Below are positions 33,047 through 43,812 of a DNA stretch of 64,000 bases, piece by piece; position 1 is the stretch's first letter, and the number at the start of each line of letters is the position of its first letter. The notes beneath the pieces are model-generated. The model was not told the origin of the DNA. It searched no databases and worked only from the letters and a program-made list of their open reading frames with translations. This DNA comes from Henricia sp. BOLD:AAB3569 (lineage: Eukaryota; Echinodermata; Asteroidea; Spinulosida; Echinasteridae): NCBI GenBank assembly GCA_037783545.1, contig JBBELK010000482.1:310001-374000 (forward strand). The letters are read 5' to 3'. Both the position numbers and the translations under genes were made by a program.

Positions 33047-33519
33047 GGCAGTACACATGATTGGTATCTCGAAGAATCAGAAATGTTCACAGATTTACAC
33101 ATAATACACAATTATAAACATGATGACGTTAGAAAACTTCCCCTGAAATGGTTTTGTCTGAAATGGTATCGTCTTTGAAAAATGAGCAAAACAAGTATTT
33201 TTCGTCTCGCGAGACGTAAATTCAATTTGCCCCAAAACCATTTCGCCCTGGACCACTTCATCCTGAACCACTTCGTCCAAACACTTCGCCCAAAAGCCAC
33301 TTTACCCCAAAACAACTTTGTGCATAGGCCGTGGTTCAGGGCGAAGTGGTTCAGGGACGAAATGACTGGAAACCCTTTTTTGACTGTTTTCTCAAAAGTT
33401 AGACGACGTACGGAGCTGGTTTTTGCCGAGGTTGGTTTTTATCATGCATACCTTCAATCACACAAGGCCAGGGGATGAAACTATTTGTAACAGTTTACCA
33501 ATCATGTATAATACTGTCT
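33047..33519. mobile_element. Family T MITE (copy 4), partly shared with copy B
   Basis: TTAA (33043-33046) is followed by GGCAGTACACATGATTGG, and CCAATCATGTATAATACTGTCT abuts TTAA (33520-33523). Copy B retains its right two-thirds at 59645-60012 with the same right flank, so the insertion is older than the duplication and its left end was later lost in B. Confidence 0.78.
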
Positions 33520-33555
33520 TTAAACACAGTTGTACGTTTATAATGGAAATCGTAC

Positions 33556-33619
33556 CTTTTTCGACAATTTCAAAGATCACCCAGATATACGGATGCGGTT
33601 GACCGTCACGTTTGACACC
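33556..33619 (-). CDS. Copy A exon 4
   Basis: Acceptor TCCATCCAG, donor GTACGA. The 64-nt exon reads GVKRDGQPHPYIWVIFEIV, EK and one base. Phase 0 joins ..EIFL of exon 3, giving EIFLGVKRDGQPHP. The string YIWVIFEIVEKGDGVPVVHV across the next junction is a beta hairpin. Copy B (60049-60112) differs by two residues. Confidence 0.75.
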
Positions 33620-33696
33620 CTGGATGGAACATAAAAAAAAAATGAATTTCATGCTGTTGACAACCTCTGGAACCATGTTTTGTTTGTATACTTCTG

Positions 33697-34864
33697 GGGC
33701 GGTATTCACAAAACTCAATCTAAGCGGGGCACTTAAGTCTGTCTTAAATCTAAGCACCCCACTAAGATAAGTGGAGCACTCAACTTCGTATTCACAAAAG
33801 ATTTAAGAGCCCCGCTTACCTTAGTGGTGTATACTTAATCAATCAGACTGGGGCCAATTTCATAAAACGTGTTAGCACCCGATTTTTTATTAAGCAGCGC
33901 TCTCTCCATTTCATAAAACTGTTGAAGCACTAGCAAACCAAACGGCATGCTAACCTATCGATTTTTTGCTAACGTGACGCCATCTTTTTTCTTCGCCATT
34001 CTCGGCAAAATTCGAGACAAATTTTCCAACAGACTCACAACTTTCAGCTGTAAAATATTCCAATCAGCGACAGGCAAGGGTCTTCTGTGGTAGTGATAAT
34101 CATCCCAAAATGGAAACATAACCAATGATGGTACTTTGAAAATTTTGCCGTTGACTTATGAAAGCAGACGATGAACGCGTTCGAACAAAACAGACGACAG
34201 CGTTGCGAGCGCACTCTCTACGCGCGCTTAGAACAACAAGTTTTATGAAATACGCCCTTGCTTGAGCGAATATTCGTGCTATGCTTAATCAAAATTTTTG
34301 ATTAAGCGTAACATGTTTTATGAAATTGGCCCCAGTGCACGCTTAACTCTGTCACGTCATAATGTCTCTGCTATCAAAGCAGCGCAGACCACGCGCCGAC
34401 GTTTAAAAAACATTCGATTTCTACGCGCATGCATCATACGCGCACATTACACGCGTGTCGTGCACACATACGCGTGTGCGTACCACAAGAAGACGACGTA
34501 CGTTGTGCTATGCGGTAGTCAATGGTCAGTGGCGAACAAAGACGGAAAACGAATGCTTTTTAAGGTCAGTATAAGAACAGAAATTGAAATCTGTTGTAAT
34601 CTCCCAATGTCTAAATTGTTTAGGCGTTCTCTAATCAATCATATAGCCGTTTTTCGATAACACACTGGGCAGAAAAACAATGCAATTGCAGACGGTTGAC
34701 CCAGCGTTAAATGCACTTAAGACAGGTCAGACCACACTTAAGTTTAAGTCTCAAAAATAAGTGGGCCACTAAACAAAAACGCGCTGTGAATACCACTTAA
34801 CTTTATGATTTGACTTAAGTCTAGAATTTAAGCGGGGCGCTTAAATTTCATGTGAATACCGCCC
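33697..34864. mobile_element. CTG-flanked palindromic element, family P-b (copy 1), copy A only
   Basis: GGGCGGTATTCACAAAACTC and its mirror form the ends, with CTG at 33694-33696 and 34865-34867. Copy B is empty at this place (ATACTTTTGACTATTTT). The interior repeats TAAGCGGGGC/CTTAAGT words in both orientations. It contains a second element at 33851-34332 (ends GGGCCAATTTCATAAAAC, flanked by CTG and CAG) that is missing from the sister copy at 48676-49355. Confidence 0.85.
33851..34332. mobile_element. CWG-flanked palindromic MITE, family P-c, nested
   Basis: GGGCCAATTTCATAAAACGT and its mirror, with CTG (33848-33850) and CAG (34333-34335) outside. The related family P-b copy at 48676-49355 reads AATCAATCAGTGCACGC without the insert, so it serves as the empty site. 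Subterminal GTTAGCA/TGCTAAC words repeat inside. Confidence 0.8.
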
Positions 34865-34948
34865 CTGACTCTTTTTGAGGGGCGGGGCAGGGGTGGCGGG
34901 CAGGGGAGTGGGTGGCAGGCGGGGGAGGGGGTAGGGGGATACACTCAC

Positions 34949-35054
34949 CAGAAATATCTCAGGTTCCTCATAGTTAAGCAGAAGGCCCAGTACATGAAAG
35001 ATGCCACTTCCTTCGATATTGTCACCATTTACTTCACGCAAAGTGTCACCGGCT
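34949..35054 (-). CDS. Copy A exon 3 (second half of PDZ domain)
   Basis: After acceptor TCAAGCAG the exon reads (R)AGDTLREVNGDNIEGSG, then IFHVLGLLLNYEEPEIFL, then donor GTGAGT. GDxLxxVNGxxxxGxxxxxVxxLL is the hallmark second half of a PDZ domain: strand with VNG, then the peptide-binding alpha helix, then the last strand. It follows exon 2 in frame (TTT CG plus A gives Phe-Arg). Copy B: RDGDILREVNGDNIEGSG. Confidence 0.85.
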
Positions 35055-35166
35055 CTGCTTGAGCAAAACAACTTCAATAAACCATTTGGCCATTTTAGGG
35101 GGCAAAATTTAATAATGTGACATTAGATCCACAAAGTGCCTACTCATGCATGGTGCAAAGTGACAA

Positions 35167-35410
35167 TAGGGACCATTAGAAATGGTACGCTTACGGGAAA
35201 CATGTGCGGCTCGCAAAAACTGGGTTGTTATATCACAATATTCGGCGTGGCTGTTTAAAACATTGTGTGGATGTGTATGGTTATATTGATGTGAAAGTCA
35301 CATTACCTATGCTGTGCAGACAAAATAACCGCGCAAACTGTTGATACAACCAACCAGTTTTTCCGAGCCGCACACGTTTCCCGTACGCGTACCATTTCTA
35401 ATGGTCCCTA
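35167..35410. mobile_element. Palindromic TIR element of 244 bp, copy A only
   Basis: TAGGGACCATTAGAAATGGT and its mirror, with inner arms of more than 50 bp (GTACGC, CGGGAAACATGTGCGGCTCG). In copy B the flanks are continuous (AAAGTGACAATGTGACTG). The TSD is unclear because about 10 bp of extra right flank (TACTCCCTAA) is present. Confidence 0.78.
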
Positions 35411-35995
35411 TACTCCCTAATGTGACTGCCCCCAAGCAAGGGGTCTATCAGGCGAAGGACATGAAAACTCCCATATGTATTTTGGAATCAGCAAATACAC
35501 ACAGCATTTCCCTCTTAATTTTAATTAAACTGATACCGTACTTTTGGACAAAGCTTCTCAAAAATATTGTGGCTGTGTTCAAGCCGAATGAGTGTGGTCT
35601 AGAGTAGAAATTACCCATCATAATGTAGAGGATTTGTTTTTCTTTCAACTGTATTTAGGTTAATCTAGCTCGTGAAAATAGCGCTACTTTTCCCCGTAGC
35701 ATAAGGACATTTTCCCCAAAATGGACGCTCATCGATCGGTTTGGCAATTTTTATATACTCTTGTAGGGGCAGTTTTATTTCAAACAGAAACTAGTGAATA
35801 AAAGTGATGGACGAGCATACTCCTGTAACATTGAATAGAATTGAAAATATGTTTTTGCCTTCTCTATCGAGACACTGTCAGAGTTTTAAGAATTTTTAAA
35901 ATATTGGGCATTTTAGCATCGGTTCCAATGGGGGCCTGATTTAGTAAGATGCACCCATAAAAGTAATTATATGGACATTTTTATATCATTCTCAC

Positions 35996-36164
35996 CGAAA
36001 ACCAGCACTGTAGGCGAGGCCTTTTGGATCCACATCTTGGAAGACATATTGGTCTTGTTCTTCTTCCGAGGCCGCTTTTATTAACTCCAGTCTCGCGTTA
36101 AAATCCACGTGCTTGATCACTTGCCCCGTCTCGTGGTCCAAGTAAGGCAGAAATATCTCCCCAC
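35996..36164 (-). CDS. Copy A exon 2 (first half of PDZ domain)
   Basis: Acceptor TGGTTCCAG joins the C carried from exon 1 to make Arg. The exon reads GEIFLPYLDHETGQVIKHVD, FNARLELIKAASEEEQDQ, YVFQDVDPKGLAYSAGF and CG before donor GTGAGA. VDPKGLAYSAGFRAGD across the junction is the PDZ segment in which strand C leads into the first helix (usual form xxPGGPAxxAGLxxGD). Copy B has one extra in-frame codon (SEEVEQ), which supports coding. A family T MITE sits 20 bp upstream of the acceptor in A only. Confidence 0.82.
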
Positions 36165-36184
36165 CTGGAACCACCTGGATTTAA

Positions 36185-36666
36185 AGATAGTATACATGAT
36201 TGGTAAACTGTTACAGATAGTTTTATCCCCCTGTGTGATTAAAGATATGCATGATTAAAACCAACCTGAGCAAAAACCAGCTGTGTACTTCGTCTAACTT
36301 TTGAGAAAACAGTCTTAAAAGGGTTTGCAGTCATTTCGCCCCAAAACCACTTCGCCCTGAACCACGGCCTGTGCACGAAGTGGTTTTGGGGCAAAGTAGC
36401 ATTTGGGCGATGTGTTCGGACGAAGTAATTTGGGGCGAAATGGCACTCGGGCGAAGTGGTTTGGGGGGAAATGGTTTTGGGGCGAATTGAATTTTTGTCT
36501 CACGAGACGAAATATTTTTTTTTTACTCATTTCTCAAAGACTATAGCACTTCAGACAAAACCATTTCAGGGGAAGTTTTCTACAATCATCATGTTTATAT
36601 TGTGTAAATTAGGCGTAAATCTGTGAACATTTCTGATTTTCGAGATACCAATCATGTATACTGCCT
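36185..36666. mobile_element. Family T MITE (copy 5), copy A only
   Basis: AGATAGTATACATGATTGG and CCAATCATGTATACTGCCT, between TTAA at 36181-36184 and 36667-36670. Copy B has a single TTAA (60842-60845, CTGGATTTAAAGACC), so this is a precise empty-site pair. It is inserted in intron 1 immediately upstream of the exon 2 acceptor. Confidence 0.92.
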
Positions 36667-37370
36667 TTAAGGACCAATTAAAAGATTTGAAAACTGTTAC
36701 CAATTTAGTTATCACCATGTGTGATTGGGGATTGTGTATGATAAAAACCAACCCGTGTATAAGTCAGCTCAGTACCTCTCTATGTTCCGAGAAAACATTG
36801 GAAATTGTGTCCATGGATAGGCCTATAGTGCAGGGAATTATCGTACTGAGATCGAACAGAGATCGAACAGAGCTAGTTGTAGCAAATCGCCATGAATCGC
36901 GGTATGTCGTTGCTATCGATTGTAGCTTGTCAACGCAAATCGACGGCTTTTTAGGGATGCCAAGATGCGATGACATACAGCGACATGTGTACAACATTTG
37001 TACGACATTTGTAAAACAAGTTAAGAGTTGCACTAGAGTTGCAAAAGTCGGCGGGAAAGAAAAATGGAGAACACAGTTATAGACTAAGAAAGCACACTGA
37101 ACTCACATTATCAGTGTTATGCTCATTGCTGGAGTGGTTTTTTGCAACCGCTGGGTCCTCTTTTGTGTCTGAATCTAGAAAATTACATGAAAATATTAGA
37201 GGAATTAACAAACAGAGGACATGCTTTTCACGAGACATTCTCTGTACAATCATCTAACAACTGCACAACTGCAGACAAGAGTACTTGAAATTTGTATTAC
37301 TCAAAGTTTGGTGCATATAGAAATCTGTATTGTTTAAAAAGAAGGAAAGATCAACAAATGTTCTACTTAC

Positions 37371-37398
37371 GATGATGTTTACTCAGAATGCTTCCCAT
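37371..37398 (-). CDS. Copy A exon 1 (start exon)
   Basis: ATG at 37398 reads MGSILSKHH plus one base, then donor GTAAGT. Gly2 with Ser6 fits the N-myristoylation consensus MGxxxS. The copy B start is MASIRSKRR, which lacks Gly2. The exon joins exon 2 in frame. Being so short, it is supported mainly by the conserved consensus donor and phase; an upstream non-coding exon is possible. Confidence 0.6.
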
Positions 37399-37503
37399 TT
37401 TCTGCAATTTCAATACAAATACTAAACTTTAGTCCTAATTTAGGTGTTTTTTACGCAAGTACATGTGTATACTCGAATACAACAATTCACTTATCGCCCA
37501 TAG

Positions 37504-37623
37504 TCATTGAGGTCAGCAAACTATTCCTCCATTTAGTTGAATGGCTTTCAACAATATGCTCGGCAATCCCAGGAGGCCCACTGCCCGTTGACAACTGGAT
37601 GCCATTTGTGACCAGAAATCCAG
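37504..37623 (+). CDS. Candidate plus-strand exon in copy A (strand uncertain)
   Basis: Between acceptor TCGCCCATAG and donor GTAAAA one frame reads IEVSKLFLHLVEWLSTICSA, IPGGPLPVDNWMPFVTRNP. Copy B (62093-62215) has one extra codon in frame (GGPAL). The minus strand is also open, so the strand is not certain. In A the next exon is frameshifted relative to B, so this copy may be inactive. Confidence 0.35.
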
Positions 37624-38159
37624 GTAAAAAGGGTCCTTTTTAACGATCAAGCGCTGTACGTAGTATCGTGTTTAGGGTATCAAAAACACGGGAAAACTAA
37701 AAAAAAAGGCATTTTTTTCCAAAATAGCTTTTCTCAGATACATGTATGCATATTTAGGGTTTGTGAGAGGACTTGGGATGGTCAGGGCCAGGGCTCCGAG
37801 TGGATGTCAGCGGTCAGTGGCATCAATGTGCAGACATATACCGGTATGTGTGTTCCTATACCGGTGGAGATCCGGGTATAATAGGGAACAAAAGGATAAA
37901 AAGGTGCACAATAAAATTTTAATAGGTGAAAAGGTCTCCACAAGGTTCTCACGGAATAGATGGATTTTACTCAAAAAGGAGGAATTTCTAAGGTAAACTT
38001 ATCAAGTTGAATTATCTAAAATAAGGGACAGCTCAGGAAAGCAATTGTGGTTTATTGAATGGGGGTGCGTTTTGAAAACTGCTTTCAACCCTCTAACCTA
38101 TTTGTACATGAGAACAAAGGGATGTCTCCACAAGAAAGCAAATTACAGAATGGGTGCAG

Positions 38160-38575
38160 TATGTTTAGATTTGTGGAATATTATACATATGTGACGGGCT
38201 CTATAAGCTTTATTTTGATACATGGTAGACATCTTTGCGATATTGCACTGTAAAGTTATTAAATTTTGAAGATGTGCACAAATGCTTAATGGAGAAATCG
38301 CCAGTTGAAAGTGAAACAATGGACAAACTGAAACAAAATGACTCACAAAAACCTTCATTTATTCCACTTTATCAATTGAAATCGCCATTTCTAATAATTA
38401 AACATAAAAATATAGATTCCAAACAAGTAAAAAAAAACATAATAAGAAAATCGATTTTCCATAATATTTTTGACCCTCACAACTTCGAACATGCACTCCG
38501 TATACGTGGAAATACGCTGTGCGAGAAGCGACTCATTTTCGTAGAGCCGTCACATATATGTACTTTTTTAGGGGT
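38160..38575. mobile_element. Insertion unique to copy A with inverted ends
   Basis: Copy B reads ATGGGTGCATTTTC at this site. In A the block lies between two GGGTGCA copies (about 38152-38158 and 38572-38579). Near its ends are inverted ACATATGTGACGGGCTCT and AGAGCCGTCACATATATGT. The frame of 125 codons through it has no recognisable motif. Confidence 0.65.
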
Positions 38576-38702
38576 GCATTTTCAAACGCTGGAAATTATG
38601 TGTTTATGGTAGTTTTTAAAAACCTGTAGTCACGCATGGCATCCACTCATCAATGGGCAGTGCTAGCCCCAACCCCCACCCACCCCATCCTCCTTCCCCC
38701 TC

Positions 38703-39730
38703 CGCAATTGACACAGAGGGTGTGTGTGCTGTGAAAGCACATACGAAATGGCACAATAGGCTTAATTATACTCGGACTCCGAAAAAGACATCAACAACAC
38801 ATTTTGCATTTGGATCAGGCCACAGCCAATTTCCCTAATTTGCCGAATACCAAAAAAGAAACGGGCAAACGGCCAAGAAAAGCATACAATAAAAATGGGC
38901 ACACCAGACCCAACCGGGGCATACCAAGCCATCATGGGCATACCGAGCCCGACCCGGGGCATACCCTTTATCATGGGCACTAGGCCCGAACCAGATTTAG
39001 AAAAAGCATACAATAAAATGGGCACACCAGACCCAACCGGGGCATACCGAGCCCGACCCGGGGCATACCAAGCCCTTTGTCATGGGCACCAGGCCCGAAC
39101 CAGATTTACGTAAAAACAAACACTGGGCTTACAGGCCCAACAAAATCAAACTGAAATATAAAACATACCACGAATACACTTTTTGTGAATTGTTGGTGCA
39201 GTTGAGCCCCCACCGCGCTAGACATTCGGTCGGGGTGCTAGTCACATGATAACTTTCGTGCACTATGTCAACTGCACTACTTAAACAAAAACAGTGAGAA
39301 AAGAAAGAGCATTGCGTTCGAGGCATGAAATGGGCTACTGGCGGTCTGAACTCGACCCGAAAATGCCACAGAGCAACAGAGAAATTGGAGGAGAATTGGC
39401 GTGGTGGTGGGGCAAAAATGATCACAAAAATTGTTGCTTGTGTTGTTAATCAAAGGCTGTGACAAAGTGAAAGCAACAGGTCGCGCGCACGCTCCAGCCA
39501 GCAAAACAACCGACGCGCAGCGGACGCCCCTGATTGGACAGAAGTTATCAGCACACCCGCTCAACATGCAAAATCAACATAACTTTGCCAGGCCGAAACC
39601 ACAACAAACCAGAGGGGGCGTGCCGGCAACGTTCGTTCCTAAGCAAACCAGCTGGCCAATCACCAACTCGGAAGGTGACCCCGAAGGTGACCACCTAATA
39701 AGTAGAGACTGTCACTTTTCAAGTGGCAAA
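38703..39730. other. About 1 kb present only in copy A, with a 120-bp direct repeat
   Basis: Copy B passes directly from CCCCTCC to CCTATAAAAGAGCTG. The A block contains two head-to-tail units (38876-38998 and 38999-39110) starting AAAAGCATACAATAAAA and rich in GGGCATACC/GGGCACACC words. The minus strand of 39129-39567 has overlapping frames without recognised motifs. Confidence 0.6.
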
Positions 39731-39742
39731 ATCCCTATAAAA
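39731..39742 (+). promoter_or_regulatory. Possible TATA element conserved in both duplicates
   Basis: CCCTATAAAAGAGCTGAC occurs here and at 62902-62919 with the same downstream TTTCTATGT. A perfect TATAAAAG in this context could be a plus-strand core promoter, but no transcript-like exon follows. Confidence 0.3.
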
Positions 39743-39846
39743 GAGCTGACAATCTCATTTCTATGTGTCTTATAAGTCCCTCACTGGCACCATGGGCCAT
39801 GAAAAATGTGACCAAGTCTCCATGCCCAGGGTGGGGGAGGTGCTAT

Positions 39847-40240
39847 GGCCTTGGAGAGGAGGTGATTATGTCAGATACAATAGGCTTGTAGACAAGTTTA
39901 TTGTGTTTGAGCTTCGAACCACATTCCAACTGAGCATAACTCATTGCATTACTGCCCAGTACTTACAAGTAATCCGTCATTGTGAAGCAAAGCTTAGGCA
40001 CAAAGTTGTTTAGCTCCATGATTCTACGAGCCATGTTGTCCAAAGGCAGACTGATTAGTTGTCATCTAGTGACTTAGAGGTACCCCAGATCAACTCTAAC
40101 TTTTGCCAGAATTTTAGAATGTTACTATATCTAGTTGGGTTTTATGCATCACAATTAGTAATCAACTAGGCTTAGTAAGCAACTTAAGTCCATTTTAGTT
40201 GCCAACTAGGCCTAGTAGCCTTTTATGCACATGGGCCCAG
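39847..40240. other. Intergenic DNA with a half MITE
   Basis: The right end near 40200-40237, AGGCCTAGTAGCCTTTTATGCACATGGGCCC, looks like the right terminus of a P-type palindrome (xxTTTATGCA..GGGCCC), with several AACTAGG words inside. Its left terminus is not found. Confidence 0.4.
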
Positions 40241-41405
40241 GGGTGGATTGCAATAAAACGCACTAACAGTTAGTGCACTATGGCCAAAGTGCACTAAGAA
40301 AGTGAACTAGCATTAGTCAACTTACGAAAAGTCACTAGCCAGTTTCAATACAAATTTTTTAGTTCACTAACGTAAGTGTACTTTTTGCTGCTGTCAAAAT
40401 GGCAGTCATTAACGGCGATAAAATCGTTTTCAATCACAAAATTAGTGGAAATGGGAAGATTTCCCTCGGCGATTCAGGCTTGTAAGATGTGTATTAGGTA
40501 GAATACGTCCCTATTTTGACAGGCAGTTTAAAGTTAATCCAGTGTGGATGTGTTAAATGGCTTCCGATTTCGGTCCCAAACCGGAGCAATCGTACTCGGT
40601 TCATCATATGCGATATGTGCCGTTGTAAAAAATCATGAATGACATGCATGCAAGGCACAGAAAAAAAAATTGCAGACGTAATGTCATCCTACCTCAACCT
40701 TCTTCAAACACTAGCACGCTACCGATGTTTACTGTCAGTTTCTAATTCTTGAAATGTGAAACAAATGTACACGTACGACTACCGGTATGTGCATCCAGGA
40801 TTTTTCAGTAGACAAGTTGCAAAAAGTGTGTCTAAACGGAAAAACACGTAAGGCAACTGCTGCCTATATCGACGATACAGTGTACGTACATATCGGTATG
40901 TAAACACACCAGCCACGAGCATGCCACAAAATGTATCAATTAATTTTTTTACGCGCGCGCGTGCAAGTAAAGTAATACATTACAGAAAAATACTTTCATG
41001 CAAAATAATAAACATTCAATATCCAAAAGTCGTCTTGAAAACATTTTGGCGGATGTGCAATAATGGTAGGCATATAATTAAAATCAAGTTTGTTGCATTA
41101 TATGCCTTGCTTTGTCTATCATACATTCAAGAGAGAAAAAAATCATTTCTTTTCCATGACACAGACGCAGACGACACAGTCGTTCTCCCGCCGCACACAA
41201 AACGTAATAGGAAATCGTTGGTTAGACAGGTTTGTAGTAGACTAAGAGAAAGTCGTGTTAGTGCGCTATGTTTTAGTGTACTTTTCTTTATTGAAACCGT
41301 CAAACTTAGTGCACTAATAAAAACGTACTTAGGGTGACGCGTTTGAAGTTGCGTGACGTAATTTAAGTGCACTAACTGGTTAGTGCGTTTTATTGCAATC
41401 CACCC
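40241..41405. mobile_element. CAG-flanked palindromic element, family P-d, 1165 bp
   Basis: GGGTGGATTGCAATAAAACG and its mirror, flanked by CAG at 40238-40240 and 41406-41408. Subterminal GTTAGTGCACTA words recur in both orientations near both ends. The centre (about 40480-41200) is unique sequence that could hide a captured fragment. No recognisable protein is encoded. Confidence 0.82.
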
Positions 41406-41411
41406 CAGGGT

Positions 41412-41575
41412 TATGAAGCCGGTAATGTGCTAACAAAGTTCCATGTGTCCTAATCTTTGGGATTGCCGGGTTTAGAAATCCACTACACATCACCGAACTG
41501 CATATTCCGGAGGAAAACGGCAAAAAGTCATGCTAATTTGCTATATATTTGTGTACAAAAAATCCCTACTATTTA
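41412..41575. repeat. Left arm of a 7-kb inverted pair
   Basis: GAAGCCGGTAATGTGCTAAC through CCGGAGGAAAACGGCAAAAA to AAAAAATCCCTACTA is repeated inverted at about 48350-48511. The homology resumes beyond the inserted element (44214-44300 with about 48200-48350). Confidence 0.8.
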
Positions 41576-42044
41576 TACAGACAGCCAAGTTACGTTCAGC
41601 TTATTTTGTTCTCACCGCGCGCGTAGTCCCCGCGTACGCGTGCCGGCCGGCCTTGCGCGCGTCACAACTGAACATGGCCTCGGCGCGCGCATTGCGCGCA
41701 AGCTTATCCAAACTTTACGAAGCGTGACGCGACGGCAGCTGTTTAATATTTATTTCTCTGAACTTTAACGTTAGGTTGTGCCTTAGATTTCACTATTTTT
41801 TTCATCAAATTTGGTATATACGACATTTAAACCTCCCGTTTCTGTAAATAAAGACGTCAAGCATATGGACATAAATTCGACGTCCATTAAAAGGTAATAT
41901 AGCTAAAAAATTATGTGGAAGTTTCAGTCCCCCTGGACAGCACTCGTATATTAAAATGCAATGAAGACGACGTCCAACCTGGGCTAGTGTGGACTGTGCC
42001 ACTAGCACTGGTGTGCCACTAGCTAGCACTGGTACGGGTGAACG

Positions 42045-42485
42045 AAAAGTTGATATAGACTGAGTTGTTATGGTCCAAGTTGTGTTTCAAATTCATGGTA
42101 CTCACCCCATTTTCTTTGAGAACCAAAACGAATGTTGACTTCCAACTGCTGAATGCCTAGATAAGTATAAGTGCCCAAACTGGTAAATCATGTAGTGGCG
42201 CGACCGTCTGAGATCTGCACTTCCGTGGGACTTCCAAGAAATTTTTGAAGTGGGACAAACCAGCCGCTGGACTTGACCAAGTCCGACTTCAAGTGTAATA
42301 TTGGCACAAGAGGGCGCGCTACTATATAAGGAAAGGCACAAAAAGGTGTCGCGGCCGGTTGTCGCTGTGGCAGCCGTTTTACAGAAACCAACAAAATCGC
42401 GTTTTTGACAAAGACTAAGATTGATCATGCTGCATTTAATAATCATGCTGCGGGGATTACGAACTCCAACACTAAATTCGGTCAT
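42045..42485 (-). other. Repeated exon-like segment with a donor-like end
   Basis: On the minus strand a 127-codon frame ends ..SFWFSKKMG followed by GTGAGTACC. The segment AACCAAAACGAATGTTGACTT with the same donor-like end recurs at 63410-63540 and partly at 48615-48660. A TATATAAGGAAAGG-type box on the plus strand (near 42325) has a counterpart at 63675. This may be a repeated captured promoter/exon. I do not recognise a protein. Confidence 0.35.
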
Positions 42486-42690
42486 GCATTAAGATAAGAC
42501 TACTCAAAATTCTGAGCTTGACATGAAAGGAGCAAAAACACTGACCATTATAGAAAATTATTTAAAGCGAAAATCAGCGCAATATACTGCATTGTGTTTT
42601 CTGCATTGATAAAGTCATATGTTTTTTTGGTTTTTTTAAATTATTTTTATAGCAACCTCGGCTTTACCTGGGTGCATGCTATGACTTAGC

Positions 42691-43021
42691 CCAGGTTGGA
42701 CTCCGTACCGCATACTACATGGGGATACGGAGTCCAGGATATGAAGTTCCAAAAACAGGGTGAAAATTTTTGTAACAAAAAATGTATTTATTTCTCTGAA
42801 CTTTAACGTTAGGTTGTGCCTTAGATTTCACTATTTTGTTCATCAAATTTGGTATATACGACATTTAAACCTTCCGTTCCTGTAAATGAAGACGCAAAGG
42901 ATACTACGGACATCAATTCGACGTCCACTAAAAGGTAAAATAGCTCAAAAATTTATGTGGAAGTTTCAGTCCCCCTGTCACTCGTAATGCAATGCAAGAA
43001 GACGACGTCCAACCTGGGCTA
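42691..43021. mobile_element. TIR element with GCCCAGGTTGGAC ends
   Basis: GCCCAGGTTGGACTCCGTAC opens and CGTCCAACCTGGGC closes. Its interior duplicates the subterminal part of the surrounding element (ATTTATTTCTCTGAAC..). Relatives: single ends near 41970, 43263 and 48590, and an ultra-short version at 50498-50560. Confidence 0.65.
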
Positions 43022-43286
43022 GCTCTATGCTATGACTGAGCTCCCCGGCCCTCTGGTGTTAAAACTCCATACCATGATACCCCACACCAGTCAACAATTA
43101 CTGTTTATCGGTATCTAAACAAGTGACATATATGCCTATACTATAGCACTCACAGAGAGCCGTGTGGACTGTGGTGAACAAAAAGTTCTTTTAAACTAAG
43201 TTGTTAATGTTAAATAGTCTAAATTGTGTTTCAAATTCATATGCATGGTAGGCTACTCACCTAGCCCAGGTTGGAGTGACGTCCAG

Positions 43287-43812
43287 GGCCCTATTGCATA
43301 AAACTTTAGGAATATTCCTAAGTAGGATTTAGGAACATTTATCATTCCTAAATCCAAATTATTCCTAACTTATTTAGGAACATTCCTAAAGTTCTATTTC
43401 ATAAAGCAATTTAGGTAAAAAATCGTTCCTATCTTGGTTGAAATTGTTCCTAACTTTAGGACTGATCATAATCAGACCTAAAGTTAGGTATCACATGACA
43501 ATTTGGCGGGAAAATTAAACACTGCTTCAGTTTGCTTGCTTGTCAACTGTGTACATGTAAATTTTGCTATGTTTATGGCTCTAGGCCTACTTGACAGGAA
43601 AAATAGGTGCGCTAGACGGAGAGAAAGAGTGTTCAAACTCGGTCATACAATGTGTAGTCTGTATAGTTTATGCATTGTTCCTAACTTATAATTGTTCCTA
43701 ACTTAGGATAATTAATAATGCCAAAGTTAGGAATCTTCCTAATTAATTGTTCCTAAGTGACTTAGGAACAATTAATTAGGAATGTTCCTAAATATGTTTA
43801 TGAAATAGGGCC
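43287..43812. mobile_element. CAG-flanked palindromic MITE, family P-e
   Basis: GGCCCTATTGCATAAAACTT opens and TATGTTTATGAAATAGGGCC closes, with CAG at 43284-43286 and 43813-43815. TTAGGAACATTCCTAA words repeat near both ends in both orientations. Confidence 0.8.

Larger units (their letters stand above)
25791..37398 (-). other. PDZ/beta-rich gene, copy A: eight-exon gene span
   Basis: Reconstructed from splice sites and phase on the minus strand: exons at 37371-37398, 35996-36164, 34949-35054, 33556-33619, about 31875-32143, 29494-29582, 26686-26884 and 25791-25885. All donors are GT and all acceptors AG. Phases join in frame except between exons 5 and 6. The product would be about 340 residues: a possibly myristoylated N-terminus, a PDZ domain, then a beta-strand-rich region ending LTEKQMVLTVAQS. 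PDZ domains bind C-terminal peptides and scaffold membrane complexes. No signal peptide or membrane segment is visible, so the protein should be intracellular. I do not recognise the full-length protein. The paralogue is at 54548-62010. Confidence 0.75.
23689..39846. repeat. Segmental duplication, copy A
   Basis: This 16-kb block is collinear with 52732-62996. The match starts at GACATTATTTCTGAA and ends near CATGCCCAGGG..GGTGGGGGAGG. Exons, introns and some older MITEs match across the two blocks. The length difference comes mainly from SINE and MITE insertions unique to A (23799-24079, 27058-27620, 27983-28226, 29127-29421, 31181-31531, 33697-34864, 35167-35410, 36185-36666, about 38160-38575 and about 38703-39730). 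Confidence 0.9.

Noticed and set aside
36764..37082. Frames around SLSTQIDGFLGMPRCDD in both duplicates as a possible extra exon
   Set aside because: Conserved only at the level of the surrounding intronic sequence, open on both strands, and without convincing splice borders.
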